DNA of 64,000 nt from Streptosporangium sp. NBC_01495 (GCF_036250735.1 NZ_CP109431.1:294304-358303); one strand, 5' to 3'; positions 9,684 to 18,084 are shown, counted from the first letter of the stretch. The notes: generated by a model from the sequence alone, not told the origin. A program made the numbers and translations.

Positions 9684-11681
9684 ATGTCCCGTGACAAAAC
9701 CGCGCGTCTGCGCCAGACGTACACCGGCGAGTCTTACACCATGAGCCGGGATTGGTACAGGTACAACGGGCTCTCTGACGGCCTGGTGCCGGACGCCACC
9801 GATCCCCAGCAGCAACACCTCGAAGCCGCCGTGCTCCACACGCTGGCCCACTCCGTTCTCAGCTCACCGCCTTCGCCGCGAGCAACGGGAACGTTGTTCG
9901 GGCTGGCGGGGGTCTCTCCGGAGGCGGACACGTTGCTCCTGCGCCCGGCGGCCGGTCATGCCGGGGTGCTGCTTTCTCGGCTGCTGCCCGCTCGCGTTCC
10001 TCACGCGCTGGCCGGAGTGCCTGGGTTGAGGGTCCACCTTGGCCGCCGCGGCACTGTGACGATCGCCCGTATCGGCGAACGCGCGGCGATCAGTGTGCAC
10101 GCCGGACGCGAAGACCTCCAGCAGGCGCGATCCCTGATCGTCAGCGCCGGCCTCGAACCGCTGTGGGACGTCGAAAGCTTCCAGCCCGGGGAACGGGAGG
10201 CCTGGAAGCGTCTGAGCGACCGTCTGCCCGCCGAAGACAGGACGCTGTGGAGTCAGGCGTTGAGAAGGGCGGGCCTGTTCCTGGACAGCACGCCGCGGTG
10301 GGACCAGCGGGCCCCCACCCCCGAGGAGGTGGCGGGCCCCGCCCCTGAGCGGATCCGTCCGCGTCCCGTCGGGCCCGCGGACCCCCGCGCTCTGTCGCAG
10401 GGGGTCGTAGCGGTCACCCCGGCCAGCGGGAAAGGCGGGATGGGCTGCACCACTTTGGCGCTCGTTGTCGGCGCCACGCTCGCACAGGGCGGACGTAGCG
10501 TCGTCGTACTCGGCGCCCCCGAGGATCCCAACGGGGTGTTCTCCCTGATCGAAGAACAGCCGCCGGTCGGCGAGTGGCGTGATGCGGTGTCGTTTCCCGG
10601 CGGCGGCGTTCTGCGGGTGGGTGCGCTGGCCAAGGATGCTGAGCACATCGTCGCCGCGGCCCGGCGGGATGCGGACGTGGTGGTGATCGATACCGGCAGC
10701 GCAGGATGGCATCACCGCGACGTGGTCGCGCTCGCCGACGTGACGGTGGTGGCCGTTCAGCAGGTGTCGTGGTCACGCACAGAAATCGTGGATCGGCGCC
10801 CGGAATGGGTGAGGTTCGTCAGCTGGCTGCGCGACCAGTACGCCCGCTTCCCGCCCGCTGCGGCCACACCGCTGGAGCAGCTGCTGACCTGGCTCGATAC
10901 CGAGTTCGCCTACTACGTGAGCGACCGGACGGCGGATGGAGATAGCCGCGTCTACGACGACACCGACCCCGAAGAGGTCGAGATGTGGTGGGAGGACCTC
11001 GCCTGGCAGCCAGCCGACGGAGAGCCGGTCGACGAGGATGTCCTGCCGAAAGAGAACGCCGTTTTCGACGCATGGCGCGCGGACTTCGTGGCCTTCCTCG
11101 ATACCGAAGGCGAACGCCGCCATCCGCAGACATGGGCGCGGGCACGCACCCACTGGGCGGCCCGCAACAAGGCCCGCACCCTCCAGGGGCTGACGCCTGG
11201 CCAGCCCACTCCCGCCGAGCAGAGCCACGCCCGCGGCCAGTTCCTGGAAGAGGTCGAAGAGCGGGCCATCCAGCAATGGGGAGCTGCGCTGTGGGATGCC
11301 TACCACCTCATCTGGGCGGCCGCCGACGAAGCGGAAGACGACCTGTGCGCGCCCTGGGAGAATCAGGTCGAGGCGGTGACCCACCCTCTGACGGCCGACG
11401 AGATTGCTCAACAACTGATCGATCACCTGTACGGACTGCCCGAGGCAGGCACCATCGTGGCCGTGAACCAAGCCACCCAGAGCTTCGGGCAGCATCGACT
11501 GACAGCAGTTCGTGAGGCCCTCCACGATAGAGGCGTCGCCGATCTTGTCCTCATCCCCCACCTCGTGGCACTCGCAGAGGTAGGCTTTAACTCCGCGTTG
11601 CTCCCCCGTCTGGCAGGGGCGGCGGCCAGAGCGGCTAACCGCCTTACTCGTGCCATCACCCACGAACTCTGTCCCCGCTAG
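9684..11681 (+). CDS. ParA/MinD-like protein with Lys-to-Cys change in the P-loop
   Basis: A 665-residue protein. An N-terminal basic segment contains RQTYTGESY (residues 9-17), also seen in the protein at 29541. Residues 248-258 are a deviant Walker A of the ParA/MinD type, GKGGMGCTTLA, in which the P-loop lysine before TT is Cys255, while the family's signature lysine (KGG) is kept. VVVIDTGSAG (about 330-339) is the Walker B region. The C-terminal third has tryptophan-rich acidic segments and a LIPHLVALAEV strand, unlike normal ParA. There is no ParB next to it. ATP binding may be weakened; a regulatory or degenerate role is possible. A 13-codon longer start lacks any ribosome site. Confidence 0.7.
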   Translation: MSRDKTARLRQTYTGESYTMSRDWYRYNGLSDGLVPDATDPQQQHLEAAVLHTLAHSVLSSPPSPRATGTLFGLAGVSPEADTLLLRPAAGHAGVLLSRLLPARVPHALAGVPGLRVHLGRRGTVTIARIGERAAISVHAGREDLQQARSLIVSAGLEPLWDVESFQPGEREAWKRLSDRLPAEDRTLWSQALRRAGLFLDSTPRWDQRAPTPEEVAGPAPERIRPRPVGPADPRALSQGVVAVTPASGKGGMGCTTLALVVGATLAQGGRSVVVLGAPEDPNGVFSLIEEQPPVGEWRDAVSFPGGGVLRVGALAKDAEHIVAAARRDADVVVIDTGSAGWHHRDVVALADVTVVAVQQVSWSRTEIVDRRPEWVRFVSWLRDQYARFPPAAATPLEQLLTWLDTEFAYYVSDRTADGDSRVYDDTDPEEVEMWWEDLAWQPADGEPVDEDVLPKENAVFDAWRADFVAFLDTEGERRHPQTWARARTHWAARNKARTLQGLTPGQPTPAEQSHARGQFLEEVEERAIQQWGAALWDAYHLIWAAADEAEDDLCAPWENQVEAVTHPLTADEIAQQLIDHLYGLPEAGTIVAVNQATQSFGQHRLTAVREALHDRGVADLVLIPHLVALAEVGFNSALLPRLAGAAARAANRLTRAITHELCPR

Positions 11682-11757
11682 GGAAAGCCCATGTGAAACC
11701 ACTCGGGTGGCGGTTCAGAGCCGCAGAGATCGAACATAGGTACGGTACGGTCGGCGA

Positions 11758-12222
11758 GTGTACGCCTCTGCCTCGCTGCCCGTACCGCCCCTGATGCTCC
11801 ACGGCGTCCGGCCGGTGTTCATCTGCGGTCGCTGGCACGACGAAGAACGGCTCTGGGGGCACATCCGCTGGATCATCCCGGGCGAGCCGGTGACAGATCC
11901 CCCCGCCACCCCTGAGCGGCGCCTGCCGTACGCCGACCTCGCCGAGCTCGACGGTCAGTCCTACGACCGCCTCCCCGGCCGCCCGGACACGGTGTTGGCG
12001 CTGCCGCCGCTGGTCGCCCGCGGCGGGCAGTTGGCCATGCTCCGCCGATGGCGATACGGCGGGAGCTCCTGGTGGGCGCATCTGACCCGGCTGACCGTGG
12101 GCGAGAGCGCCGGTGCGCGCCGTGCAGTTCTCATCGATGAGCAGGTGGCCGCTGCCGACGTCGCTCCCCTGCCCGGCCAGGACTACCGGCATGTGCCGCG
12201 CGATCGTCTTGGGCACCCGTAG
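11758..12222 (+). CDS. hypothetical protein
   Basis: A 154-residue protein from a GTG start. It contains VFICGRWHDEERLWGHI and YADLAELDGQSYDRLPGRPD, then GSSWWAHLTRLTVGESAGAR. The Trp/Arg pattern suggests a compact soluble domain, family unknown. No ribosome site is visible, so a leaderless or later start is possible. It converges with the 78-residue gene at 12259. Confidence 0.55.
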   Translation: MYASASLPVPPLMLHGVRPVFICGRWHDEERLWGHIRWIIPGEPVTDPPATPERRLPYADLAELDGQSYDRLPGRPDTVLALPPLVARGGQLAMLRRWRYGGSSWWAHLTRLTVGESAGARRAVLIDEQVAAADVAPLPGQDYRHVPRDRLGHP

Positions 12223-12258
12223 CGCACACTGCCGCCCGTACAACGCCGTCTTGGCCGG

Positions 12259-12495
12259 CTACGGTCGCTGTTCACCGGTAATCGCGGTCAGCGTCGCCAG
12301 ACGTACGCCAACCCGGGCGGCAGCTGTGTCGATCTGCTCGGTGTCACCGGTCCCGAGTCGTAATTCCCGCAGCTGCCCGGCCAGGATGTCGAGGTGGGCG
12401 ATGAAGTGCTCACAGGCGTCGACGGTGGCGACCACTGCGGCAGGGGCAGGATCGGGCAGGCCGGGAAACGGGTCGTGCTGGGTCACGGCGGTCAC
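12259..12495 (-). CDS. small hypothetical helical protein
   Basis: The GTG at 12495 gives 78 residues, MTAVTQHDPFPGLPDPAPAA, then a helical stretch ACEHFIAHLDILAGQLRELR. The frame is open 22 codons further but without a good start. It may be a DNA-binding partner or antitoxin-sized protein; no family recognised. It faces the convergent gene ending at 12222. Confidence 0.5.
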   Translation of the reverse strand: MTAVTQHDPFPGLPDPAPAAVVATVDACEHFIAHLDILAGQLRELRLGTGDTEQIDTAAARVGVRLATLTAITGEQRP

Positions 12496-12611
12496 GTTAC
12501 GCCGAACCGCGCGTCCCGGCACGCTGGCCGGCCTGACCGGTCCTGGCCACCACAATCTCACGCTGCGGCACGACGGCCCCCTTAGCTGGACGTTCTCCGG
12601 TCACAGGGCGC

Positions 12612-12830
12612 ATGTGAAGCGTAGGGAAAGTGTCAGCAGCGGCGCGGATCTTTGGCAGCAGCCGGACGCTGACTGTCCCTTCATGGGCTTTTGAGCTGCA
12701 CGTTCTGGCTCAACGGCCAGGGCTGTTTTCGTGCTCGTCGGATGCTGGATCCTGCTGACATTGTTCTGCGTCTGCCCGACGTTACTGTCATAGACCCGCG
12801 TTCGCGCTGACACCGACCCTGCGCTTCACG
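12612..12830 (-). repeat. 219-bp element, left copy of an inverted pair (MITE-like)
   Basis: An essentially identical copy lies inverted at 13754-13972. Each copy has its own terminal inverted repeats: GTGAAGCGTAGGGAAAGTGT at one end and GTGAAGCGCAGGGTCGGTGT at the other, read inward. It codes for nothing convincing. The size, internal terminal repeats and lack of genes are those of a miniature inverted-repeat element. No clear target duplication is visible. Confidence 0.65.
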
Positions 12831-12896
12831 CACGGTGGGTTTCCCTGGCCCGACCCAACCCAACACCCGTTTATTAGGCACTGACCGGCGACTTTC

Positions 12897-12950
12897 AAGG
12901 TTGCAACCTTGTACTTAGGGTTGGAACCTTTAACTTAAGGTTGCAACCTT
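12897..12950. promoter_or_regulatory. three 14-bp palindromes at exact 20-bp spacing (downstream array)
   Basis: AAGGTTGCAACCTT at 12897 and again at 12937, with AGGGTTGGAACCTT at 12917. The period is exactly 20 bp. The array lies just past the stop of the gene at 12956-13555, and a matching array lies before its start. Confidence 0.75.
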
Positions 12951-12955
12951 GAAAG

Positions 12956-13555
12956 TCAGTGGGACTCTCGCGCCGGGCCCAGCAGGGCGGCGAGAGCAGC
13001 CCGCCAGACCTTGCCTGGTGTGGTCACCTTCTTGACCAGTTCGTCGTACTGCTCCTGCAGGTGGGGTGCGTTGGAACGGGTGATGATCCCTGGGTTCTTG
13101 TCCCGCCACCGCCTCAGCGCCTTGATCGCGTCCTTGCTGGTGTGCCAGCAACCCGCGTGCACCTGCTGTGCGAGGTCGGCCGGGATGCTCGTGGAGACCT
13201 TCTTGGTCCATCCCTCGTCGGGGCTGCCCGGCCACCGGCCTGCCTTCGGTGCGGTCGCCGGCACCGGTGGCCACCGCCGACGCCATTCGCGCCGCTCCAG
13301 CTCGCAGCGCACGGCGTACGTCATGAGGACGGTCAGCTTGTCCAGCAGGTCCCCGCCCTCGCGTAGGTCGGCGAGGTGCGCGCGCTGGTCGGCGCGGACC
13401 TGGGCCCGCTCGTTGGTGAGCATGCCCCATGTGATCGCCCAGCGGGGGTCAGCGAGGACCTCGCCGAGCTTGACCTGCTCGGTCGCCAGGCGCTGGCGCA
13501 GCGCCTCCTCGGTCGTCGTGTCGATCCACATCTTGATCGGTGTCTTCCCGGCCAT
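12956..13555 (-). CDS. putative ribbon-helix-helix-type DNA-binding protein bracketed by palindrome arrays
   Basis: A 199-residue basic protein. Two segments have the strand-helix-helix pattern of ribbon-helix-helix proteins: residues 5-33 (PIKMWIDTTTEEALRQRLAT) and about 116-150 (TKKVSTSIPADLAQQVHAG, then KALRRW). There is no transposase or integrase motif. The gene sits between two arrays of the same 14-bp palindrome, and the whole is enclosed by 219-bp inverted repeats. An autorepressor or a partition (centromere-binding) protein fits best; replication control through iterons is the alternative. The assignment rests on pattern and context only. Confidence 0.6.
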   Translation of the reverse strand: MAGKTPIKMWIDTTTEEALRQRLATEQVKLGEVLADPRWAITWGMLTNERAQVRADQRAHLADLREGGDLLDKLTVLMTYAVRCELERREWRRRWPPVPATAPKAGRWPGSPDEGWTKKVSTSIPADLAQQVHAGCWHTSKDAIKALRRWRDKNPGIITRSNAPHLQEQYDELVKKVTTPGKVWRAALAALLGPARESH

Positions 13556-13590
13556 GCTCCTGATCGTTGCATGTCAGGTCAGGTTTTTTA

Positions 13591-13644
13591 AAGGTTGAAA
13601 CCTTGATTTCAGCTCTGCAACCTTGAATTCAAGGTTGCAACCTT
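13591..13644. promoter_or_regulatory. three 14-bp palindromes at exact 20-bp spacing (upstream array)
   Basis: AAGGTTGAAACCTT at 13591, AGCTCTGCAACCTT at 13611 (one half degenerate) and AAGGTTGCAACCTT at 13631. Period 20 bp, as in the downstream array. It occupies the promoter region of the gene starting at 13555. Confidence 0.75.
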
Positions 13645-13753
13645 GAAAGTGCCGGGTCCGCCGGTGCGGTGCGCCTGCGACGAGGACTGGCCGGAAGACA
13701 AGGGTGAAGTCTCCGGGCCGGTTCGTCGCGGCCGATTGTCCACTACGTCCCAC

Positions 13754-13972
13754 CGTGAAGCGCAGGGTCGGTGTCAGCGCGAACGCGGGTCTATGACAGT
13801 AACGTCGGGCAGACGCAGAACAATGTCAGCAGGATCCAGCATCCGACGAGCACGAAAACAGCCCTGGCCGTTGAGCCAGAACGTGCAGCTCAAAAGCCCA
13901 TGAAGGGACAGTCAGCGTCCGGCTGCTGCCAAAGATCCGCGCCGCTGCTGACACTTTCCCTACGCTTCACAT
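13754..13972 (+). repeat. 219-bp element, right copy of an inverted pair (MITE-like)
   Basis: Reverse complement of 12612-12830 over its full length as far as I can read. The inner ends of both copies are preceded by CCCACC. The two copies enclose 923 bp containing the palindrome-bracketed gene, forming a composite of 1,361 bp. Confidence 0.65.
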
Positions 13973-14036
13973 TGGCCGCTGCGCGCTGCAGCCGTGCGAG
14001 ATCCCTGGTGGTGGTCAACGTGCTTTCCCCATGTCA

Positions 14037-14345
14037 TCATGACGTGGTCTCCGGGTCCGGAGGATTGTCTCCTTGCGGGGAGGCGGGCTGTTCTCGCGCG
14101 TCGGGGGTTGCGAAGTCGCACTGGGCCAGGGTCCACAGGATGCGCTCCAGCACGCCGGGGCAGCGGCGGGTGAAGTCGTGGCCATCGGCCATCTCGGGGT
14201 ACCAGAGCATGTCCACGACCAGGTCCTCCCAGTGCGCCAGGTCGTCGGCGACCTCCTCGTGCAACTCGTAGCCGCTCAGGCCGGGGCGGACGCTGTGGTG
14301 AACGGGGTGGGTGGCCAGCACACCGATGGCGTAGCGGGCCGGCAC
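14037..14345 (-). CDS. hypothetical protein, possibly 5'-truncated
   Basis: A GTG at 14345 gives 102 residues (MPARYAIGVLATHPVHHSVR, then ELHEEVADDLAHWEDLV). The same frame stays open to about 14420 as GYVDELAFWGRASGLGLV with coding character but without a usable start, so either the start codon is unusual or the gene has lost its 5' end. Acidic, helical, no family recognised. It lies just outside the right 219-bp repeat. Confidence 0.5.
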   Translation of the reverse strand: MPARYAIGVLATHPVHHSVRPGLSGYELHEEVADDLAHWEDLVVDMLWYPEMADGHDFTRRCPGVLERILWTLAQCDFATPDAREQPASPQGDNPPDPETTS

Positions 14346-14457
14346 CAGGCCCAGGCCGGACGCGCGCCCCCAGAAGGCGAGTTCGTCGACGTAGCCGACT
14401 CGAGTTTCGATGCGAGCGGTCCTTCTTGAAAACCGGCGAGCCGGGCGGGTCCGAGAT

Positions 14458-14491
14458 GCACAAGACGCTCGCCTTGGCGGGCGTCTTGTGC
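14458..14491 (-). terminator. hairpin terminator
   Basis: GCACAAGACGC.CGCC pairs with GGCG.GCGTCTTGTGC around a 3-4 base loop, immediately downstream of the gene ending at 14505. It separates that gene from the one at 14037-14345. Confidence 0.65.
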
Positions 14492-14504
14492 GGGAAGCCG
14501 TCTT

Positions 14505-14972
14505 TCACGCGCTCGCAGGTGAGCGGGTGAGCTGGTGGTACTGGTTGGCGCCGGTGACGATCAGGATCGCTTCGGCGATCCGGGCCGCGTGGGACGGGTT
14601 CGACCGCCCGGCCTCACACGCCAGGTCGAGCAGGTCGACGGGTGGGCCGCCGGTCAGGCTCGCGGCCAGGCGCACCATCGCCTCCTCCTGCGGCTCCGGC
14701 TCCGGCCAGCGCCACATGCTCTTCCGGTCGATCGTGCGGGCGATCGTCTCCCACCCGTCGTGGGTGATCCACGCCGCGGGAAACGAAACGCCATCGAGGC
14801 CGGACAGGTCGCCGTAGCGCAGGTGCGCGGCCAGTTCGGGGCGGCCCAGCAGGCCGCTGGCCTGCAGCAGATGCCAGGCCGCGGCGAGCGACCAGGGGCC
14901 GTGCGCGGCTCCGGCGGCCATCAACGCGGTCACCTCCCTGGCCCCGGCGGTCTCCTCGTGTTCAGCGCTCAT
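14505..14972 (-). CDS. hypothetical protein
   Basis: A 155-residue soluble protein, MSAEHEETAGAREVTALMAA, with GRPELAAHLRYGDLSGLDG and a conserved-looking VSFPAAWITHDGWETIART. GAGGGAG lies five bases before the ATG. No family recognised; the aromatic D-G-W segment suggests a compact alpha/beta domain. A terminator follows at once, so it is transcribed alone or with the gene upstream at 15103. Confidence 0.65.
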   Translation of the reverse strand: MSAEHEETAGAREVTALMAAGAAHGPWSLAAAWHLLQASGLLGRPELAAHLRYGDLSGLDGVSFPAAWITHDGWETIARTIDRKSMWRWPEPEPQEEAMVRLAASLTGGPPVDLLDLACEAGRSNPSHAARIAEAILIVTGANQYHQLTRSPASA

Positions 14973-15102
14973 GTTCGTCTCCCTCGGGTGTTCGTTATGG
15001 ACAGGGCGCTGTAGGCGATCGTGTTCAGCGGTGCGGGCGCGTCCAAGGCGTCATCACGACCGCGATGGCCGGTGTCGAGGGGTATCTCGCAGGCCATGGT
15101 GG

Positions 15103-16341
15103 TCACGGCCCGTTGTAGCCGCTGGCGGTGGGCGGGTAGAAGAGCCAGGGGGCCTCAGCGTGGACGGGGGCGGTACCGTCGGCGACCTGAGCCAGCATCC
15201 CGATGAGGAGGCTGGCGCCTTCGAGCAGGTTGTGAGGGTCGAGGCCTGGCGGTTGCTGGCGCCAATGCGGGTCGGGCCGCCACCGGGTGGTGGGTTCCAT
15301 CCCCTCGGGGCCATATCCCGGGTGCGGCTCGTAGTGCCAGTACGTCCAAGATTCCCTGACCGCGTGGTAGGGCAGGGCGTCGGGGTGGTAGGGGTCCAGC
15401 CAGGGGCGGGTGGGGTGGGCGATCTCCCCCGGGGTGTTTGCACTGCGGCCGTCGGCGGCGAGGCGGGTCAGCAGCCGGCGAGGGTTCGTCCAGCCGATCA
15501 GCGACGCCGGCTCCTCCAGGCCGTGCAGCGCGGTCTCGGCGGCGCGTATCGCGTCGGGACAGGGGAGGTGGCCGGGTTCGGGGTCGGCGCCGGGGAGGGT
15601 GAGCGCCAGGTCCGCGAGGAGACGGGGGGTTTCGGGCTCCCAGCGGTCGTCGCAGGAGCGCAGGGCGGGGAAGGCGACCAGGGCCAGGCGGCGCGGTGTG
15701 TGGTCGTTGTCGGCGACGACCACGAGGGGCGTCCGGCCGGCCAGGCTGGTCATGGTCTGCCGCGCCCACGTCTGCCGCGCCAGGTGGTGGCCGTGGGCGG
15801 CGGTGACGGCCGAACACCGGACGCACAGGCGGCCACCCCACGGCTTGACGCCGGGTGGCGGCGGCTCGTCCGGCGCGGCCGGATAGGTCCGGGCGTCACA
15901 GCGCTGGCATACGTGCTGGAGATGGCGGGCCCGGCCCAGGCGGGTGCGTTCCTGCGGCGTGGCCGTCCGCTTGAGCACCGTGTCGCCGAGTGGGAACAGC
16001 TGCGCGGTCTGGTTGCCGTGATAGGTCGCCTCGGCGGCCGGGACGGCGCCGGGGGCGGGTTTGCGGGGCGGGTCCAGGTGGGCGAGCGCGGTCTTGGAGT
16101 ACAGGTCGTCGGGGGCCGCCTCGATGCTGGAGTAGCGGATCCGGGTGTGCTCCAGCCGATACAGCGGCGTGCTGTTTCCCCTGGAGTGCAGATACGCGGA
16201 CGGCTGGGCGTCGGGGAGCGGGACGCGGCGCGGTGTTCCGCGGGAGAGCTGGGAGGCGGTGTACAGGCCTTCGGGGACGTCGCCGCGGCGTTCATACCGC
16301 GGGATCTCATCAGGGTCGGCGAGTTGCGGGGAGGCGGACAT
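15103..16341 (-). CDS. hypothetical protein with central zinc ribbon
   Basis: A 412-residue protein. GAGGAG six bases before the ATG fixes the start. A zinc ribbon, CQRC...CVRC, spans about residues 144-177, and the flanking parts carry RLALVAFPALRSCDDRWEPE and a Pro/Trp-rich C-terminus (WLDPYHPDALPYHAV). The layout of zinc ribbon plus Trp-rich domain is that of many actinomycete plasmid or phage proteins of unknown role; nucleic-acid binding is a reasonable guess. The opposite strand is open over the same stretch but has poor codon use. Confidence 0.7.
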   Translation of the reverse strand: MSASPQLADPDEIPRYERRGDVPEGLYTASQLSRGTPRRVPLPDAQPSAYLHSRGNSTPLYRLEHTRIRYSSIEAAPDDLYSKTALAHLDPPRKPAPGAVPAAEATYHGNQTAQLFPLGDTVLKRTATPQERTRLGRARHLQHVCQRCDARTYPAAPDEPPPPGVKPWGGRLCVRCSAVTAAHGHHLARQTWARQTMTSLAGRTPLVVVADNDHTPRRLALVAFPALRSCDDRWEPETPRLLADLALTLPGADPEPGHLPCPDAIRAAETALHGLEEPASLIGWTNPRRLLTRLAADGRSANTPGEIAHPTRPWLDPYHPDALPYHAVRESWTYWHYEPHPGYGPEGMEPTTRWRPDPHWRQQPPGLDPHNLLEGASLLIGMLAQVADGTAPVHAEAPWLFYPPTASGYNGP

Positions 16342-16643
16342 CGAGACTCCTCATACCACGGTGATGGGCCCTGGTCGGGGCCTGGTGAGTGCGGCGCTGC
16401 GCCCGGGGCGCGACGCCTGCGGGGCGGCTGTGATGCGAGCGGCGCTTCATCACGCCGTCCGCGCCTGTGCCATCGAAACGGTCGGCGAGGCCTGCACGGT
16501 GCTGAAGCGATCGGCTTGCCGGGTGACGTACGAGGCTGGGCGTGAACGACATCACTCCGACGACCAGCGGCTCGACGGGGGCGGCGTTGCCCCTGTCCAT
16601 GGCCACCGGCTCGTCCTGGTCGGGCAGGGGGTGCGAAGGCCGG

Positions 16644-16971
16644 TCATCGCGAGCCGCCGGGCGGCAGGGTGCGGCGGCCGGTGCTCGCGCGGCGCCGGGC
16701 CGCAAGCCGCTCCTCGTCGACGCGCTCGGCGCGCACGCGGACCGGCTGCGGCCGGGCCACCTGGTCGGCGCCGATCAGCTCGACGACGATGCGGCTGTCG
16801 GTGCTTTCTACCGGTGCCTTCGCCCTTTTGGCCGGTGGCGGCGCGGGTGTTCAGCGCGGTGAGCTCGCCCATGGTGAGGTCCGGACGCCGGGCGGCCTGG
16901 GGCAACGAGAACTCGGTCACCTCGGCGACGTGGTCGGCGTCGGCGGGATGCACGAGGCGGGCCTGGAGCAT
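16644..16971 (-). pseudogene. hypothetical protein with likely frameshift
   Basis: The frame starting MLQARLVHPADADHVAEVTE keeps good composition to TALNTRAATGQKGE, after which it becomes Arg-rich. A neighbouring frame takes over with STDSRIVVELIGADQVARPQ and ends at a TGA at 16644. One base around 16800-16840 would join them into a protein of about 108 residues. Either a frameshifted gene or two short unrelated frames. It lies just downstream of the Phd-like gene and may have been its partner. The 16342-16643 gap holds nothing I recognise. Confidence 0.4.
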
Positions 16972-16985
16972 CAGGCCGTCCTTTC

Positions 16986-17621
16986 TCAGAAGGGGGCCTC
17001 ATCGCAGAAGGGGCCGTCGTAGGGCGGGGGCGGTGCGCTCAGGCACAGCAGCGCCTCGGCGACGCTTGAACCGGTGCCGGAGGCGACCTCGTTGTCTTCG
17101 CGGTCGCGGGCGGTGGCGAAGTAATGAGGGGGGATCTCCGGGGAGATCATCTCGCCGTCGGAGTCCACGCATGCGCCCTCGCCTGCTTCGAATTCCAGGA
17201 TGATGCGGTGGCCGGCTTGCAGCAGGGCATCGACGGCCAGGCGGTGTTCGGGGGCGGGCCGGTCGACCAGGAGCCGGGCTTCGAGCAGGGCGGCGACCGG
17301 GGTGCGGTGGCGGGTCAGCACCACCGCGGTGAACGGGTCCTCATACCCGGTGACCTGGCGGACCAGTTCACCGAGCTTTCCCCGGGCCTGGGCCAGCGGC
17401 CAGGCGGGGACGGCCGACAACGGCTCGGCGACCTCGGCCAGCGGGACGAGCGCCGCCCACTCCCAGCGCTCGCGGGTGATTAGGGTGGTCCGGCCCTCCT
17501 CGGCCGCGCGGATGACCGGTCCCCACTGGGTGCGGGCCTCCTCCACACCGAGCGGGGCGCCGAGCCGTTCGGCCAGTTCGACGTATCGGGGCGGGACAGA
17601 GCCAGGGACGATGTCAATCAC
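16986..17621 (-). CDS. protein with two tandem Phd/YefM-like antitoxin domains
   Basis: A 211-residue protein from a GTG. Residues 25-63 (GVEEARTQWGPVIRAAEEGR, then TTLITRERWEWAALVPL) and 77-115 (LAQARGKLGELVRQVTG, then TAVVLTRHRTPVAALLE) both follow the Phd/YefM pattern: helix with ARxxxGxLV, then hairpin xxVITRxGxPVAxLV. A tandem duplication is unusual. The C-terminus is a beta-rich, acidic domain (RIILEFEAGEGACVDSDGEM). Two strong palindromes sit just upstream, as expected for an autoregulated antitoxin-like protein. No toxin is recognisable next to it. Confidence 0.65.
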   Translation of the reverse strand: MIDIVPGSVPPRYVELAERLGAPLGVEEARTQWGPVIRAAEEGRTTLITRERWEWAALVPLAEVAEPLSAVPAWPLAQARGKLGELVRQVTGYEDPFTAVVLTRHRTPVAALLEARLLVDRPAPEHRLAVDALLQAGHRIILEFEAGEGACVDSDGEMISPEIPPHYFATARDREDNEVASGTGSSVAEALLCLSAPPPPYDGPFCDEAPF

Positions 17622-17630
17622 CCGGAAAGT

Positions 17631-17667
17631 GTAAGGCGCCTTACGAATAAATCGTAAGGCGCCTTAC
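17631..17667. promoter_or_regulatory. double palindromic operator of Phd-like gene
   Basis: GTAAGGCGCCTTAC, a perfect 14-bp palindrome, at 17631-17644 and 17654-17667, 23 bp apart, 9 bp upstream of the GTG at 17621. It lies between divergent frames and could also control the plus-strand frame at 17685. Confidence 0.75.
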
Positions 17668-17684
17668 ATATCTTCTGGAGCTCC

Positions 17685-17945
17685 ATGTTGCGCGGAAGCT
17701 CATCGGCCCCCAGGTTCGTGCTGACGGATACGCAGCTGGGCTACCTTCCGATCGTGGCGGTACCGGGTTCCTGGGTGAACCAGGATCGTCGCGCTGTCCT
17801 CGTGCCGGTGCCCGGCATCCGCGCGGCCTGTCTGACGGTGCGGCTGTGGAGGGGTCACGACAGACGGCGGCTGCCCCAGCAGAGCGCGCGGCTGCACCCT
17901 TGCGGGGTGAACCGCGATCGCGAGGGGATCGGTGTGCTCTGCTGA
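17685..17945 (+). CDS. possible small protein
   Basis: An 86-codon frame starting MLRGSSSAPRFVLTDTQLGY with TGGAG just before the ATG. The first half looks coding, the second half is Arg-rich and less convincing. It diverges from the Phd-like gene behind the shared operator. No family; it may be spurious. Confidence 0.3.
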   Translation: MLRGSSSAPRFVLTDTQLGYLPIVAVPGSWVNQDRRAVLVPVPGIRAACLTVRLWRGHDRRRLPQQSARLHPCGVNRDREGIGVLC

Positions 17946-18084
17946 GAGGGTTGCAGCACCGGCTCCTGAAGCGGCCGAGCACAGGGTGTCTGTAGGGGAG
18001 GGTATTCGTTGATGTCAGCCTCCACCGTCATCCTCTGCTGCCAAGATTGGACATGCTGTACCCCACCACTTTCCGGGAGCCCAC

